Positions 1 to 7,931 of a stretch of 64,000 nt of DNA are shown in pieces (positions within the stretch are counted from its first letter, which is position 1; each line of letters starts with the position of its first letter). Below the pieces are notes generated by a model that was given only the letters and a program-made list of their open reading frames with translations, did no database searches and was not told where the DNA came from. The translations under genes and the position numbers were made by a program. Origin of the DNA: Streptomyces venezuelae. Lineage in GTDB: Bacteria > Actinomycetota > Actinomycetes > Streptomycetales > Streptomycetaceae. The stretch is from NCBI RefSeq assembly GCF_008642295.1, contig NZ_CP029190.1, positions 5,253,501-5,317,500 on the forward strand, read 5' to 3'.

Positions 1-333
1 TCCATCTAGGACCGGTGTTGCCACCGGCCTCGTGCGGTCTACCCGCGGACTCGGGCGGGCAGCCCTCGATCGTCCGCGCAGGGCCCTCCGAGGAGGACCC
101 CTCTTGACCTTGCTCCGAGTGGGGTTTACCTAGCCGCCTGGGTCACCCCAGGCGCTGGTGGTCTCTTACACCACCGTTTCACCCTTACCGAAGGCCCTGA
201 GGCCCCCGGCGGTCTGTTTTCTGTGGCACTGTCCCGCGGGTCACCCCGGGTGGGCGTTACCCACCACCCTGCCCTGTGGAGCCCGGACGTTCCTCGGCAG
301 GGCCGAAACCCTGACGCGGCCGTCCGCCGGCGT
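1..333 (-). ncRNA. rnpB: RNase P RNA, type A, 3' part cut by window edge
   Basis: This is the catalytic RNA of RNase P, which trims tRNA 5' leaders. Read on the minus strand it runs from about 333 down to the left edge. The sequence shows the conserved GAGGAACGTCCGGGCTCC block followed by ACAGGGCAGGG near the 5' end. It also has the P4-adjacent core ACAGAAAACAGACCGCC (minus-strand reading of 208-226), GGTAAGGGTGAAACGGTG, and the GAGAGACCACC-like and TAGGTAAACCCCA blocks of actinobacterial RNase P RNA. The RNA is incomplete: after TAGATGGA at position 1 the final segment, with the closing P4 strand and CCGACTC region, lies outside the window. The 5' end is estimated from the P1/P2/P3 pattern and may be off by several bases. 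No protein-coding frame here is credible. Confidence 0.95.
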
Positions 334-374
334 TGTTCTGCGAACGACCATGCTACCCGGCACGGCGGCGCCGC

Positions 375-412
375 TTGACCTTGACGCAACGGCAACGTTT
401 CTACTGGGCCCA
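375..412 (+). promoter_or_regulatory. MerR-type promoter/operator with 19-bp spacer, leaderless start
   Basis: A -35 element TTGACC (375-380) and a -10-like TCTACT (400-405) are separated by 19 bp, the long spacer typical of promoters that MerR-family activators untwist. An imperfect dyad, CCTTGACG (379-386) and CGGCAACG (390-397), fills the spacer, as MerR operators do. The expected start point falls at or within a base or two of the ATG at 412, so the transcript is probably leaderless. No Shine-Dalgarno sequence is visible. Autoregulation is inferred. Confidence 0.6.
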
Positions 413-1146
413 TGCGGATCGGAGAGATTGCCGCGCTCGTCGGGGTCACCACCCGGGCGATCCGGCACTACCACCACGTCGGACTGCTCCCGGAGCCGGA
501 GCGCCGCGCCAACGGATACCGGGCCTATACGGTCCGGGACGCCGTGCTGCTGGCCCGGGTCCGGCGGCTGACCGAACTCGGGCTCAGCCTGGACGAGGTC
601 CGGGACGTCCTCGCCGACGACGCCGGCCGCGAGCTGGCCGACGTACTGGACGAACTGGACGCGGACCTGGCCCGGCAGGAGGCGGAGATCCACGAGCGCC
701 GGCGGCGGCTCGCGGTCCTGCTCGCCGCGCCGCCCGGCGAGGCGGAACCCGTCTCGCCGGCCCTGGCCGCGCTGTTCGCCCGGGCGCCGGAGACCGGCTC
801 GGCGACGGCCCGCAAGGACCGGGAGCACCTGGAACTGCTGGACGCGGCGGGCGGCGGCGAGGCGCTCTACTCGCTCCTCGGCCCGCTGACCGAGGACCCC
901 GGAGTGCTGGCCCTGTACGAGCGGCTGGACGAACTGCACGGTGCACCCGCCGACGACCCGCGCATCCCGGCCCTGGCCCGGGACCTGGTGGCGGCCGTAC
1001 CGGACGAGGTGTTCGCGGCCATCCCGGCCGACGGCGGCACGGTGGCCCCGGGCTTCAAGGAGGCCCTGCTGGCCGAGTACGAACCCGCCCAGGCCGAGGT
1101 GGTCCGCAGGGTGATGGAGGCGTTCATGGAAAGGGGACGGGGATGA
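412..1146 (+). CDS. MerR-family transcriptional regulator
   Basis: This is a 244-residue MerR-family regulator. The N-terminal winged helix (MRIGEIAALVGVTTRAIRHY, residues 1-20) and the RRANGYRAY wing are plain, followed by the usual dimerisation helix near residues 75-105. The remaining ~130 residues are an acidic, alanine-rich effector region with no cysteine cluster, so a metal or redox sensor is unlikely and a small-molecule ligand is more plausible. The gene sits directly behind a long-spacer promoter and overlaps the next gene by ATGA, so the two are co-transcribed. The ATG at 412 keeps the first helix intact, and any upstream extension would run into rnpB promoter DNA. The family is certain; the ligand is unknown. 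Confidence 0.88.
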   Translation: MRIGEIAALVGVTTRAIRHYHHVGLLPEPERRANGYRAYTVRDAVLLARVRRLTELGLSLDEVRDVLADDAGRELADVLDELDADLARQEAEIHERRRRLAVLLAAPPGEAEPVSPALAALFARAPETGSATARKDREHLELLDAAGGGEALYSLLGPLTEDPGVLALYERLDELHGAPADDPRIPALARDLVAAVPDEVFAAIPADGGTVAPGFKEALLAEYEPAQAEVVRRVMEAFMERGRG

Positions 1147-1790
1147 GGACGAGCGGGATACGGGCGGCGGTCCGGGGCGTGGTGCCGGTGCAGGTGCGAC
1201 GGCTGCTGGTGCACGAACTGAGGGCGGCGGCCTCGCTGGTCCGGTGGATCGCCCGGCGTCCGCACGGGCTCCGCGAGGGCGATCTGGCCGCCGCCTACAC
1301 CTCGCCGCAGACGGCGATGATGTACGGGTTCGTCTTCGTGTCGGTGGTGGAGACGGTCGCCCTGTCCGTGCTGATCCCCTGGCCCACCGTGCACCGGATC
1401 CTGCTGGTGATCGACGTGTACGGCGTGCTCCTGCTGCTGGCCATGCACGCGGCCTGCGTGGTCCGGCCGCACGTCGTGTCCCCCGACGGCTCGTTGCGGA
1501 TCCGCTACGGCGCCCTGTTCGACCTGCGGGTGCCCGCCGACGCGATCGCCTCGGTCCGGGTCGTACGGCGCTACCCCGAGGGCCGGCTGGTGCAGCTCGG
1601 CGAGGACGGCGTACTGGACCTGATCGTGGGCAGCCAGACCACCGTGGCCGTGGAGCTGACCCGGCCGCTGCCCTTCATCCGGCCGCTCGGGGCCCGTGGC
1701 GAGGCCACCGGGCTGCGCTTCCACGCCGACGACCCGGCCGCGCTGGTTGCGGCGGTGCGGGCCGGCCGGGAGGCCGCTACGGGAGGGTGA
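1143..1790 (+). CDS. Membrane protein co-transcribed with the MerR gene
   Basis: This 215-residue protein is not assigned to a family. Two hydrophobic segments lie at about residues 60-82 (MMYGFVFVSVVETVALSVLI) and 90-110 (ILLVIDVYGVLLLLAMHAAC). A soluble, beta-rich C-terminal half follows (residues ~115-215) that resembles bacterial PH-like folds by its alternating pattern, though that is only an impression. It overlaps the MerR stop codon by four bases (ATGA), which implies translational coupling, so it is the likely primary target or partner of that regulator. Its last 14 bases overlap the convergent RNB-ribonuclease gene. Confidence 0.75.
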   Translation: MRTSGIRAAVRGVVPVQVRRLLVHELRAAASLVRWIARRPHGLREGDLAAAYTSPQTAMMYGFVFVSVVETVALSVLIPWPTVHRILLVIDVYGVLLLLAMHAACVVRPHVVSPDGSLRIRYGALFDLRVPADAIASVRVVRRYPEGRLVQLGEDGVLDLIVGSQTTVAVELTRPLPFIRPLGARGEATGLRFHADDPAALVAAVRAGREAATGG

Positions 1791-3225
1791 AGAGGACCTT
1801 GCCCTCGCCCGGGTGCGCGGGGTCCGCCCGCTTGAGGATGGCCCGGACGCTCGCGCCGAGCACGAGATCCTGAGCCGAGGTCACCTTGCCCAGCACGGCG
1901 GGGTCCGTCACGTGCAGCTGGCCCTCGCGCGGCTTGCCGAACTCCTTGTCGGTGTTGATGACCGTGGCGCCGAAGACCTCGCCCACCCGGTTCATCAGCA
2001 CCGCGGCTTCCGCCAGATCCACGGCGCGCCGGTCCGCGAGGCCCCCCTTCCCCCGCGCCATCTCGCACGGCAGCCCGTACAGGGCCGTCAGCACCCAGTC
2101 CGGCGGGGGCTGGGCGGCGCAGGAGGCCACGCACAGCTCACCGGTGTACCGGTCGATCAGACGCCGTAGCGGAGCGGTGCAGTGCGCGTAGGGGGCGGCG
2201 ATCGCCGCGTGGACGGTGTGCTCGGGGATGCGGTGGTCCCGGAAGGCGGTGTACTCGGCCTTGAGCAGCATGGCGGTGGCCTCGCTGAGGAAGGCGGCGT
2301 GCTTCTGGTCGTCCGGATCGAGGGAGCGGACCAGCTCGGCGTACGAGACGTGGTGCGGCCAGTCGATGCCCAGGCTCTGGGCGATCGCGCGCACCCGCGC
2401 GACCACGTCGGGCTTGGCCGTCTTCTGGGTCCGCAGGATCCCGGCACCGCTGTCCAGCATGATCCTGGCCGCGGCCATCCCGGTCATGAGGGAGAGCTGT
2501 TCGTTCCAGCCCTCCACGGGCAGCGGTGCCCGGTAGCTCAGCCGGAACGAACCGTCCTCGAGGGTCACCTCCTGGTCCGGCAGGGTCAGCGAGATGCCGC
2601 CGCGCTTGACCTCGACGGCCTCGCGCAGTGTGCCGATCTCGCGCAGCAGGGCGACGGACTCCTCGGCGGTCCCCGCGGTGATGGCCTGCTGGACGTACGC
2701 GTAGTCGAGTTTGGCCCGGCTGCGCACCAGGGCCCGGCGCACGGAGGACTGGGTCACCTCGCCCTCGGCGTCGAGGTCGTGCTGCCACACCAGGGCCGGG
2801 ACGACTCGGTCCGGCAGCAGGCTGGCGGCGCCCTCGGAGATCACCGGCGGGTGCAGGGGCACCTTGCCGTCGGGGAAGTACAGCGTCTCCACGCGCGCGT
2901 GGGCCTCGGCGTCCAGCGCACCGCCGGGCGTGACGAAGGCGGCGACATCGGCGATGGCGTAGTGGACGCGGAAGCCGCCGCCGGACCGCCGCTCCAGGTA
3001 CATGGCCTGGTCGAGGTCCCTGGACTCCGGCGGGTCGATCGTGAAGAACGGCAGGTGGGTGGCGTCCTCGTCGGGCAGCCGGGGCGCGGCCACGGCGGCA
3101 TCGGCCGCTGCGAGCACATGCACGGGGAAGGCCGTGGGGACCTCGAGCTCCGTCCGGAGTTGCTTCAGGGCCGTGCGCAGGGCGGCCTCGGCCGCGCCGG
3201 ACAGGTGCATGGGGTGACGGGGCAT
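1777..3225 (-). CDS. RNB-domain exoribonuclease (RNase II/R family)
   Basis: A predicted 3'-to-5' hydrolytic exoribonuclease of 482 residues. The RNB catalytic motif IDPPESRDLDQ is at residues ~63-73, with the aspartates that bind two Mg2+ ions. The conserved HYAIADVAAFV segment follows, and the APYAHCTAPLRRLIDRY block lies in the C-terminal half. The protein is shorter than RNase R: it lacks the N-terminal cold-shock domains and a basic tail, as is usual for the compact actinobacterial RNB proteins. I chose the ATG at 3225 because upstream in-frame codons run into the divergent yaaA promoter region. It is convergent with, and slightly overlaps, the membrane gene to the left. Confidence 0.9.
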   Translation of the reverse strand: MPRHPMHLSGAAEAALRTALKQLRTELEVPTAFPVHVLAAADAAVAAPRLPDEDATHLPFFTIDPPESRDLDQAMYLERRSGGGFRVHYAIADVAAFVTPGGALDAEAHARVETLYFPDGKVPLHPPVISEGAASLLPDRVVPALVWQHDLDAEGEVTQSSVRRALVRSRAKLDYAYVQQAITAGTAEESVALLREIGTLREAVEVKRGGISLTLPDQEVTLEDGSFRLSYRAPLPVEGWNEQLSLMTGMAAARIMLDSGAGILRTQKTAKPDVVARVRAIAQSLGIDWPHHVSYAELVRSLDPDDQKHAAFLSEATAMLLKAEYTAFRDHRIPEHTVHAAIAAPYAHCTAPLRRLIDRYTGELCVASCAAQPPPDWVLTALYGLPCEMARGKGGLADRRAVDLAEAAVLMNRVGEVFGATVINTDKEFGKPREGQLHVTDPAVLGKVTSAQDLVLGASVRAILKRADPAHPGEGKVLFTLP

Positions 3226-3359
3226 GTTCCGAGCGTAGGCCGGTGGCCCCGAGGGGGCGCGGTGAGCGGGGCCGGCCGGGAAGGGGTACGCCCGGGAGGG
3301 CCTACGCTGGCAGGTCGGGGCCGCACCCCCGCGCTCGTACGCGAAGAAGGAGAACCACC

Positions 3360-4160
3360 GTGCTCGTGCTGCTGCCGCCGTCCGAAGGAAAGGCCGCCGG
3401 CGGCTCCGGCGCACCCCTGAAGCCCGAAGGGCTCTCGCTGCCGGGGCTGGCGGAGGCGCGGGCGGCCGTCCTGGACGAGCTCGTCGAGCTGTGTGCGGCG
3501 GACGAGTCCAAGGCGCGCGAGGTGCTCGGCCTCAGCGAGGGACTGCGCGGCGAGGTCGCGAAGAACGCCTCGCTCCGGTCCGCGGCGGCCCGCCCGGCCG
3601 GGGAGATCTACACCGGCGTGCTCTACGACGCCCTCGGCCTCGCGGACCTGACCCCGGCGGCCCGGGCGCGGGCGGAGGAGTCGCTGCTGGTCTTCTCCGG
3701 CCTGTGGGGCGCGGTGCGGATCACCGACCGGATCCCGTCCTACCGCTGCTCGATGGGCGTGAAGCTGCCGGGGCTGGGCGCGCTCGGCGCCCACTGGCGC
3801 ACGCCGATGGCCACGGCGCTGCCGGAAGCGGCCGGGGACGGGCTGGTCCTGGACCTGCGGTCCTCCGCGTACGCGACGGCCTGGAAGCCGAAGGGGGAGC
3901 CGGCCGGGCGCACGGCGACGGTGCGGGTGCTGCACGCCCAGCTGGTCGACGGGGTGGAGAAGCGTTCGGTGGTCAGCCACTTCAACAAGGCGACGAAGGG
4001 CCGGCTGGTACGGGACCTGCTGCTTGCCGGGGCGGACCCGGCGACCCCGGCCGAACTGGTCTCGGTCCTGCGGGATCTGGGCCATGTGGTGGAGGCCGAT
4101 GCTCCGGCGAAGCCGGGGAAGGCGTGGGCGCTGGATGTCGTGGTGACCCAGATCCACTGA
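3360..4160 (+). CDS. yaaA: YaaA-family peroxide stress protein
   Basis: This 266-residue protein belongs to the YaaA/DUF328 family, whose E. coli member lowers intracellular free iron during hydrogen peroxide stress and binds DNA. The hallmark N-terminus LVLLPPSEGK is present, followed by YTGVLYDALG, RITDRIPSYRCSM and the C-terminal HFNKATKGRLVR block. Translation starts at GTG 3360, seven bases after an AAGGAG-like site (GAAGAAGGAGAA). It is divergent from the RNB exoribonuclease gene. Its end is followed by G+C-rich intergenic DNA carrying a hairpin shared with the next, convergent gene. Confidence 0.92.
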   Translation: MLVLLPPSEGKAAGGSGAPLKPEGLSLPGLAEARAAVLDELVELCAADESKAREVLGLSEGLRGEVAKNASLRSAAARPAGEIYTGVLYDALGLADLTPAARARAEESLLVFSGLWGAVRITDRIPSYRCSMGVKLPGLGALGAHWRTPMATALPEAAGDGLVLDLRSSAYATAWKPKGEPAGRTATVRVLHAQLVDGVEKRSVVSHFNKATKGRLVRDLLLAGADPATPAELVSVLRDLGHVVEADAPAKPGKAWALDVVVTQIH

Positions 4161-4298
4161 GACCTGGCCTGGCCCGGCCCGGCCTGGCGGGGCTGCGGGG
4201 CTGGGGCGGGGCTGGGGTGCCGCTGCGCGGAGCTTTCCCCTACCCGCCCCTCCCCGCTCCCCGGGGCTCCGCCCCGGACCCCGCGCGGCGGGCGGGCA

Positions 4299-4317
4299 TC
4301 AGCCGCTTAGCGGCTGA
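4299..4317. terminator. Hairpin over the stop codon of the Prim-Pol gene
   Basis: A perfect inverted repeat, TCAGCCGCT (4299-4307) and AGCGGCTGA (4309-4317) around one base, overlaps the minus-strand stop codon. It lies between two convergent genes, so it can act in both directions. Just left of it is GGGGCTCCGCCCCGGACCCC (about 4263-4282), a sequence of the kind scattered through Streptomyces intergenic regions. There is no T-run, as is normal in this genus. Confidence 0.5.
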
Positions 4318-5062
4318 GCGGCCAGGCGATGGCGGCGGCCGGGTCGTGGTCGGCCGAACCCGCGTACAGGGCGCACGCGTCCGTGAGGGTCTCCAGCAGG
4401 GTCAGCGGGTCCGGGAGCGGGTGCTCCATGCCGCGCAGCCAGGAGACGGACAGCTCACCGGGGAGCGCGGCCGGCGGGACCAGCACATAGCTGCCGCGGC
4501 AGTGCCAGCGCAGGCCCGGGTGTTCGTCCATGGTCTCGGGGTGGCAGTCCAGTTCGCACGGCCACCACTCGTCCTCGTCCTCGGGGGTGCCGCGGGTGGC
4601 CGTGAAGAACATCATCCGGGCCTGGCCGGCCGGACCGCCGACACCGGACTCGGCCACCGGGCCGACGGAGATCCCCGCGGCGAGCAGTCGCTGCAGCGCG
4701 TCGTGGCCGGCCTCCAGCGGGACGTCCAGGACGTCGTGGAGCATGCCCGTCGCGGTGATGAAGTTGGCCTGGGGCTGATTGCGCGCCCAGCGCTCGATCT
4801 GTGCACGGTCGGTGGTCGACTGGGTCTGCCAGGCGAAGGACAGCGGATGCCGCGCGGGGGTGGGACACCCGATGCGTTCGCACGAACACCGGTATCCGGC
4901 GGGATGGGCCGCGGGGGCGAGCGGCAGGCCCGCGGCGGCCACGGCGAGGAGCAGCGCCTCGCGCTCTCGTGCGGGATCCTCGGCCGCGGGTTTCCGCCGG
5001 CGCAGCCAGCGGGAAATCCTGCTCTGCTCACCGCGTTTGAAGCGGCCGGACTCTGACCCCAT
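4307..5062 (-). CDS. Bifunctional primase/polymerase (Prim-Pol) domain protein
   Basis: A 251-residue protein of the actinobacterial Prim-Pol group. Visible features are the basic leader FKRGEQSRISRWLRRRK, the cysteine-rich segment CSCERIGCPTPARHP, and the core LHDVLDVPLEAGHDALQRLL, where the acidic pair of the Prim-Pol active site normally lies. It has no helicase or primase C-terminal partner, so it is a stand-alone domain. Its role in Streptomyces is unknown and an enzymatic function is not demonstrated by sequence alone. The ATG at 5062 was chosen because GAGGGG lies six bases upstream; a GTG 12 bases further out is part of that ribosome-binding region. Confidence 0.75.
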   Translation of the reverse strand: MGSESGRFKRGEQSRISRWLRRRKPAAEDPAREREALLLAVAAAGLPLAPAAHPAGYRCSCERIGCPTPARHPLSFAWQTQSTTDRAQIERWARNQPQANFITATGMLHDVLDVPLEAGHDALQRLLAAGISVGPVAESGVGGPAGQARMMFFTATRGTPEDEDEWWPCELDCHPETMDEHPGLRWHCRGSYVLVPPAALPGELSVSWLRGMEHPLPDPLTLLETLTDACALYAGSADHDPAAAIAWPLSR

Positions 5063-5202
5063 GTATCCCCTCACCTCACCGTTGGCCCCGGCAGACCTTC
5101 ACATGCTCCCACCATCCTGCGCCCCGGGTGACCGTACTCCTCAACCGGGGGCCTTCGGCCGATTGGCCAAGGGCTGCCACAAACCACGACATAACCGCAC
5201 TT

Positions 5203-5226
5203 CCCGGCCGGGTGGTTCCGGCCGGG
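5203..5226 (-). terminator. Hairpin downstream of the TetR gene
   Basis: Perfect 9-bp arms CCCGGCCGG (5203-5211) and CCGGCCGGG (5218-5226) enclose a six-base loop, 85 bases past the TetR stop on the minus strand. The rest of the 250-base gap holds three GGCTCCAY copies at an 11-base spacing (about 5262-5292) and no gene. Confidence 0.45.
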
Positions 5227-5310
5227 AGGGGGCGGTGACTTTGCTCACCGGGGCTCCATGCCGGCTCCATATCGGCTCCACCGGGGCTTCACCGGAGGGT
5301 CTGCGGAGGG

Positions 5311-5913
5311 TCAGCGGGGTGCGAGACCGCTCAGGACCCGGTCGACCAGCGCGTCGGTGAACGCATGCGTGAGCGGGCCGGTCCGCATCAGCCAGCGGTA
5401 GGTGAACGGTCCGAGCAGCATCTCCACCGCCAGCCGCAGATCCGCGTCCTCGGCGAGCTGCCCGGCCTCCCGGGCCACCCGCAGCCGCTCCTCGTACAGG
5501 GCGAGCTGGGGCTCCAGCAGCTGCTCGGTGAAGCGGGCGCCCAGGTCGGGGTCGGTGGCCCCGGCGGCCGTGAGGGCGCGGGCCGGCGCTTCGTACTTCT
5601 CGTCGTTGAACTCGTCGACGGTGGCGCGGAGCACGTACTTGAGGTCGGCCGCGAGGTCCCCGGTGTCCGGGAACCCGGTCCACTCGCCCTCCTCCGCCGC
5701 GTCCCCGGCCAGTGCGAGCGAGGCGTCCAGCAGGACCGCCGCCTTGGAGGGCCACCACCGGTAGATCGTCTGCTTGCCGACCCCGGCGCGGGCGGCGATG
5801 GCCTCGATGGTGAGCTTGTTGTAGCCGACCTCGCCGACCAGGGTCAGCGCCGCGTCCAGAATGGCCCGGCGGGACCGGTCGCTACGGCGTGAAGCATCAG
5901 GAATCTTGCCCAT
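5311..5913 (-). CDS. TetR/AcrR-family transcriptional regulator
   Basis: A 200-residue TetR-family repressor. The DNA-binding helix-turn-helix is residues ~14-60, with the signature GYNKLTIEAIAARAGVGKQT and IYRWWPSKAAVLLDA. The C-terminal half fits the TetR_C ligand-binding type common in actinomycetes. A perfect palindrome 18 bases upstream of the start is the probable operator, so the gene is likely autoregulated and may also control the divergent dimethylargininase-like gene. The inducer cannot be read from the sequence. Confidence 0.88.
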   Translation of the reverse strand: MGKIPDASRRSDRSRRAILDAALTLVGEVGYNKLTIEAIAARAGVGKQTIYRWWPSKAAVLLDASLALAGDAAEEGEWTGFPDTGDLAADLKYVLRATVDEFNDEKYEAPARALTAAGATDPDLGARFTEQLLEPQLALYEERLRVAREAGQLAEDADLRLAVEMLLGPFTYRWLMRTGPLTHAFTDALVDRVLSGLAPR

Positions 5914-5931
5914 GCCCCCAGCCTATCAAGC

Positions 5932-5943
5932 CGAGACGTCTCG
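5932..5943. promoter_or_regulatory. Palindromic operator for the TetR regulator
   Basis: CGAGACGTCTCG is a perfect 12-base palindrome, followed by a further TCTC that extends one half-site. It lies between the TetR gene (start 5913, minus) and the divergent hydrolase gene (start 6054, plus), the standard position of a TetR autoregulatory operator. Binding is inferred. Confidence 0.55.
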
Positions 5944-6053
5944 TCTCCATCCGTACCGGAATCCCATCGTCAGGTAAACCACCCGAACAGTTCACTGCGT
6001 GGTGCCGCCTGAGGAGAGACGATTCTCTTCACCATCTTCGTGAGGAGCCTTCT

Positions 6054-6869
6054 TTGCGCAGAGAAGCCACACCCCGGCGCTATCTGATGTGCCCACCCGT
6101 GCACTTCCAGGTCACGTACTCCATCAACCCGTGGATGGACCCCACGAAACCGGTGGACCTGCCCCTCGCACTCACCCAGTGGGAGGACCTCCGCGACCGC
6201 TACCGCTCGCTCGGCCACACCGTCGAGATCCTCGAACCCCGGCCGGACCTGCCCGACATGGTCTACGCGGCGAACGGCGCGACCGTGGTCGACGGCCGGG
6301 TGCTGGGAGCCCGCTTCGCCTTCCCCGAACGCGCCGCCGAAGCCGAGGCGCACCTGGACTGGTTCCGGGCCCACGGCTATGCCGACGCCGATGTCCACGA
6401 GCCCTCCCACATCAACGAGGGCGAGGGCGACTTCGCGGTCACCGAGAGCTGGCTGCTGGCCGGCCGGGGCTTCCGGTCCAGCCCGCTCTCCCACGACGAG
6501 GCACAGGAGTTCTTCGGCCGCCCGGTGATCGGCCTGGACCTCGTCGACCCCCGCTACTACCACCTGGACACCGCGCTGAGCGTGCTCGACGGCGACGAGG
6601 TCATGTACTTCCCGGAGGCCTTCTCACCGGGCAGCCAAGCGGTGCTGCGACGGCTCTTCCCGGACGCCCTGATCGTCGACCGGCAGGACGCGGCGGTGCT
6701 GGGCCTGAACGCGGTGTCGGACGGCCGGCACGTGCTGCTCCCACAGGCCGCGACCGGGCTGTTCGAACCCCTGCGGGCCCGCGGCTTCGAGCCGATCGGC
6801 CTGGACCTGGGGGAGCTCCTCAAGGGCGGCGGCAGCGTGAAGTGCTGCACGCTGGAGCTCCGCGACTGA
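6054..6869 (+). CDS. ddaH: Dimethylargininase-like amidinohydrolase
   Basis: This 271-residue enzyme has the guanidino-modifying (amidinotransferase) fold. The likely reaction is hydrolysis of dimethylarginine or a related guanidino compound to citrulline plus an amine. Visible are the substrate-side Y-S-I-N-P-W-M segment, a buried EGEGDF acidic motif, the catalytic histidine in RYYHLDTALSVLDG, and the nucleophilic cysteine near the C-terminus in GGGSVKCCTLEL. I placed the start at TTG 6054 because GAGGAG lies six bases upstream, and homologous proteins begin with this REATPRRYLMC stretch. An upstream ATG at 5889 would cover the operator. The exact substrate (methylarginine, ornithine precursor or agmatine-like) is uncertain. 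Confidence 0.78.
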   Translation: MRREATPRRYLMCPPVHFQVTYSINPWMDPTKPVDLPLALTQWEDLRDRYRSLGHTVEILEPRPDLPDMVYAANGATVVDGRVLGARFAFPERAAEAEAHLDWFRAHGYADADVHEPSHINEGEGDFAVTESWLLAGRGFRSSPLSHDEAQEFFGRPVIGLDLVDPRYYHLDTALSVLDGDEVMYFPEAFSPGSQAVLRRLFPDALIVDRQDAAVLGLNAVSDGRHVLLPQAATGLFEPLRARGFEPIGLDLGELLKGGGSVKCCTLELRD

Positions 6870-6888
6870 ACCGCAGGGCCGGTACGGT

Positions 6889-6921
6889 GCCGTCGGCCGG
6901 GGTCAGTCCCCGGCCGACGGC
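6889..6921. terminator. Strong bidirectional terminator between convergent genes
   Basis: Perfect 14-bp arms GCCGTCGGCCGGGG (6889-6902) and CCCCGGCCGACGGC (6908-6921) have a five-base loop. The loop is the stop codon of the minus-strand gene, so the hairpin lies partly inside that coding region and serves both converging transcripts. Confidence 0.75.
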
Positions 6922-7922
6922 GGCCAGGCGTCGCCCCACTCGGCGTCCCGCGCCGCCCGGTAGGCCTCGCCGTGCCGCTTGCTCACGGTGGCCCGGCCGA
7001 GGCCCTCGGACTCCGGGCCGCACAGGTCGAGCAGGACCAGACCCTTGCGGATCTGCGGCTTCCGGGTGATCCGGGCGGTGGCCGGGGTCACCGGGAACCG
7101 GACCGCCGCCACATAGCTGAACTTCTCGTCCTCGTAGGCCAGCGAGCCGCCCTTCACCTGCCGGTGCAGGGAGGACCGGCTGACCCGGGCCGAGAAATGG
7201 CACCAGTCCTCGCCCACCACGATCGGGCAGGTCCCGTCGTGCGGGCAGGGCGCCGCCACCGAGAACCCGGCCGCGATCAGCGCGTCCCGGGCCTCCCGGA
7301 TCCGCAGGTATCCCTCCGGGGTGCCCGGCTCGATGACGACCACGGCCCGACCGGTCCGGGCCGCCTCGGCCACCACGGCCCGCCGGGCCGCCGCGGTGAG
7401 TTCGCCCAGTACGTACGAGACGGTGACCAGCTCCGCCTCCGGCAGCGCGAGCCCCGCCCCGATGACCGCCTTGCGCCACTCGGCGCCGCGCAGCACGGCG
7501 GAACCGGCGCCCGCCGCCAGCTCCCGGCCCAGCACCAGAGCGGGCTCCGCCCAGTCCAGCACCACGGTCTCGCGCGGCCCCTCCCAGGTGGCGTCCACCG
7601 CCCAGGTGGCCGCCCCCGTGCCGCCGCCCACGTCCACGTGCGAGGCGGGCGCCCAGCCGGGCGCGGCGGCGGCCAGCCCGGCCAGGGCCGCCCGTACCGC
7701 CTCGAAGGTGGCCGGCATCCGGTACGCCGCGTACGCCGCCACGTCCGAGCGGTCCCGCAGCACCGGGGCGTCCGTCGGGGTGCGCCCCCGGTAGTTGCTG
7801 ATCAGCCGCTCCACCGCGGCGGCGGCCTGCTTGGGCGGCAGCCCGTCGAGCAGACCGGCCAGGGCGGCCCGCAGGCTCTCGGCGGTGGTGGGTTCGGACG
7901 GGGCCGGGGCGAAGGCGTTCAC
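6903..7922 (-). CDS. Rsm22-family (mitoribosomal S22-like) methyltransferase
   Basis: A 339-residue protein of the Rsm22 family, related to the mitochondrial small-subunit assembly factor METTL17. The S-adenosylmethionine-binding motif VDVGGGTGAATWAVDA lies at about residue 95. The cysteine set CPHDGTCPIVVGEDWCHF, typical of the family's iron-sulfur or zinc site, is at about 225-245. Conserved RVSRSSLHRQ follows, then the FSYVAAVR segment. It begins at GTG, nine bases after the stop codon of the upstream MFS exporter gene on the same strand, so the two probably share a transcript. A role in ribosome assembly or rRNA modification is inferred from the family. Confidence 0.85.
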   Translation of the reverse strand: MNAFAPAPSEPTTAESLRAALAGLLDGLPPKQAAAAVERLISNYRGRTPTDAPVLRDRSDVAAYAAYRMPATFEAVRAALAGLAAAAPGWAPASHVDVGGGTGAATWAVDATWEGPRETVVLDWAEPALVLGRELAAGAGSAVLRGAEWRKAVIGAGLALPEAELVTVSYVLGELTAAARRAVVAEAARTGRAVVVIEPGTPEGYLRIREARDALIAAGFSVAAPCPHDGTCPIVVGEDWCHFSARVSRSSLHRQVKGGSLAYEDEKFSYVAAVRFPVTPATARITRKPQIRKGLVLLDLCGPESEGLGRATVSKRHGEAYRAARDAEWGDAWPPSAGD

Positions 7923-7931
7923 CTGCGAAGT

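Noticed and set aside
333..1143. Long frame running through the MerR gene into the membrane protein gene
   Set aside because: Only its end (from 1143) is real; the first part is a shifted reading of the MerR gene with Arg/Gly-rich content.
4263..4282. GGGGCTCCGCCCCGGACCCC motif as a novel repeat element
   Set aside because: It is a frequently seen Streptomyces intergenic sequence and appears once here, so no special claim is made.
5889..6053. Upstream ATG-initiated extension of the dimethylargininase-like gene
   Set aside because: It would cover the TetR operator and add non-conserved residues; TTG 6054 has a good Shine-Dalgarno site.
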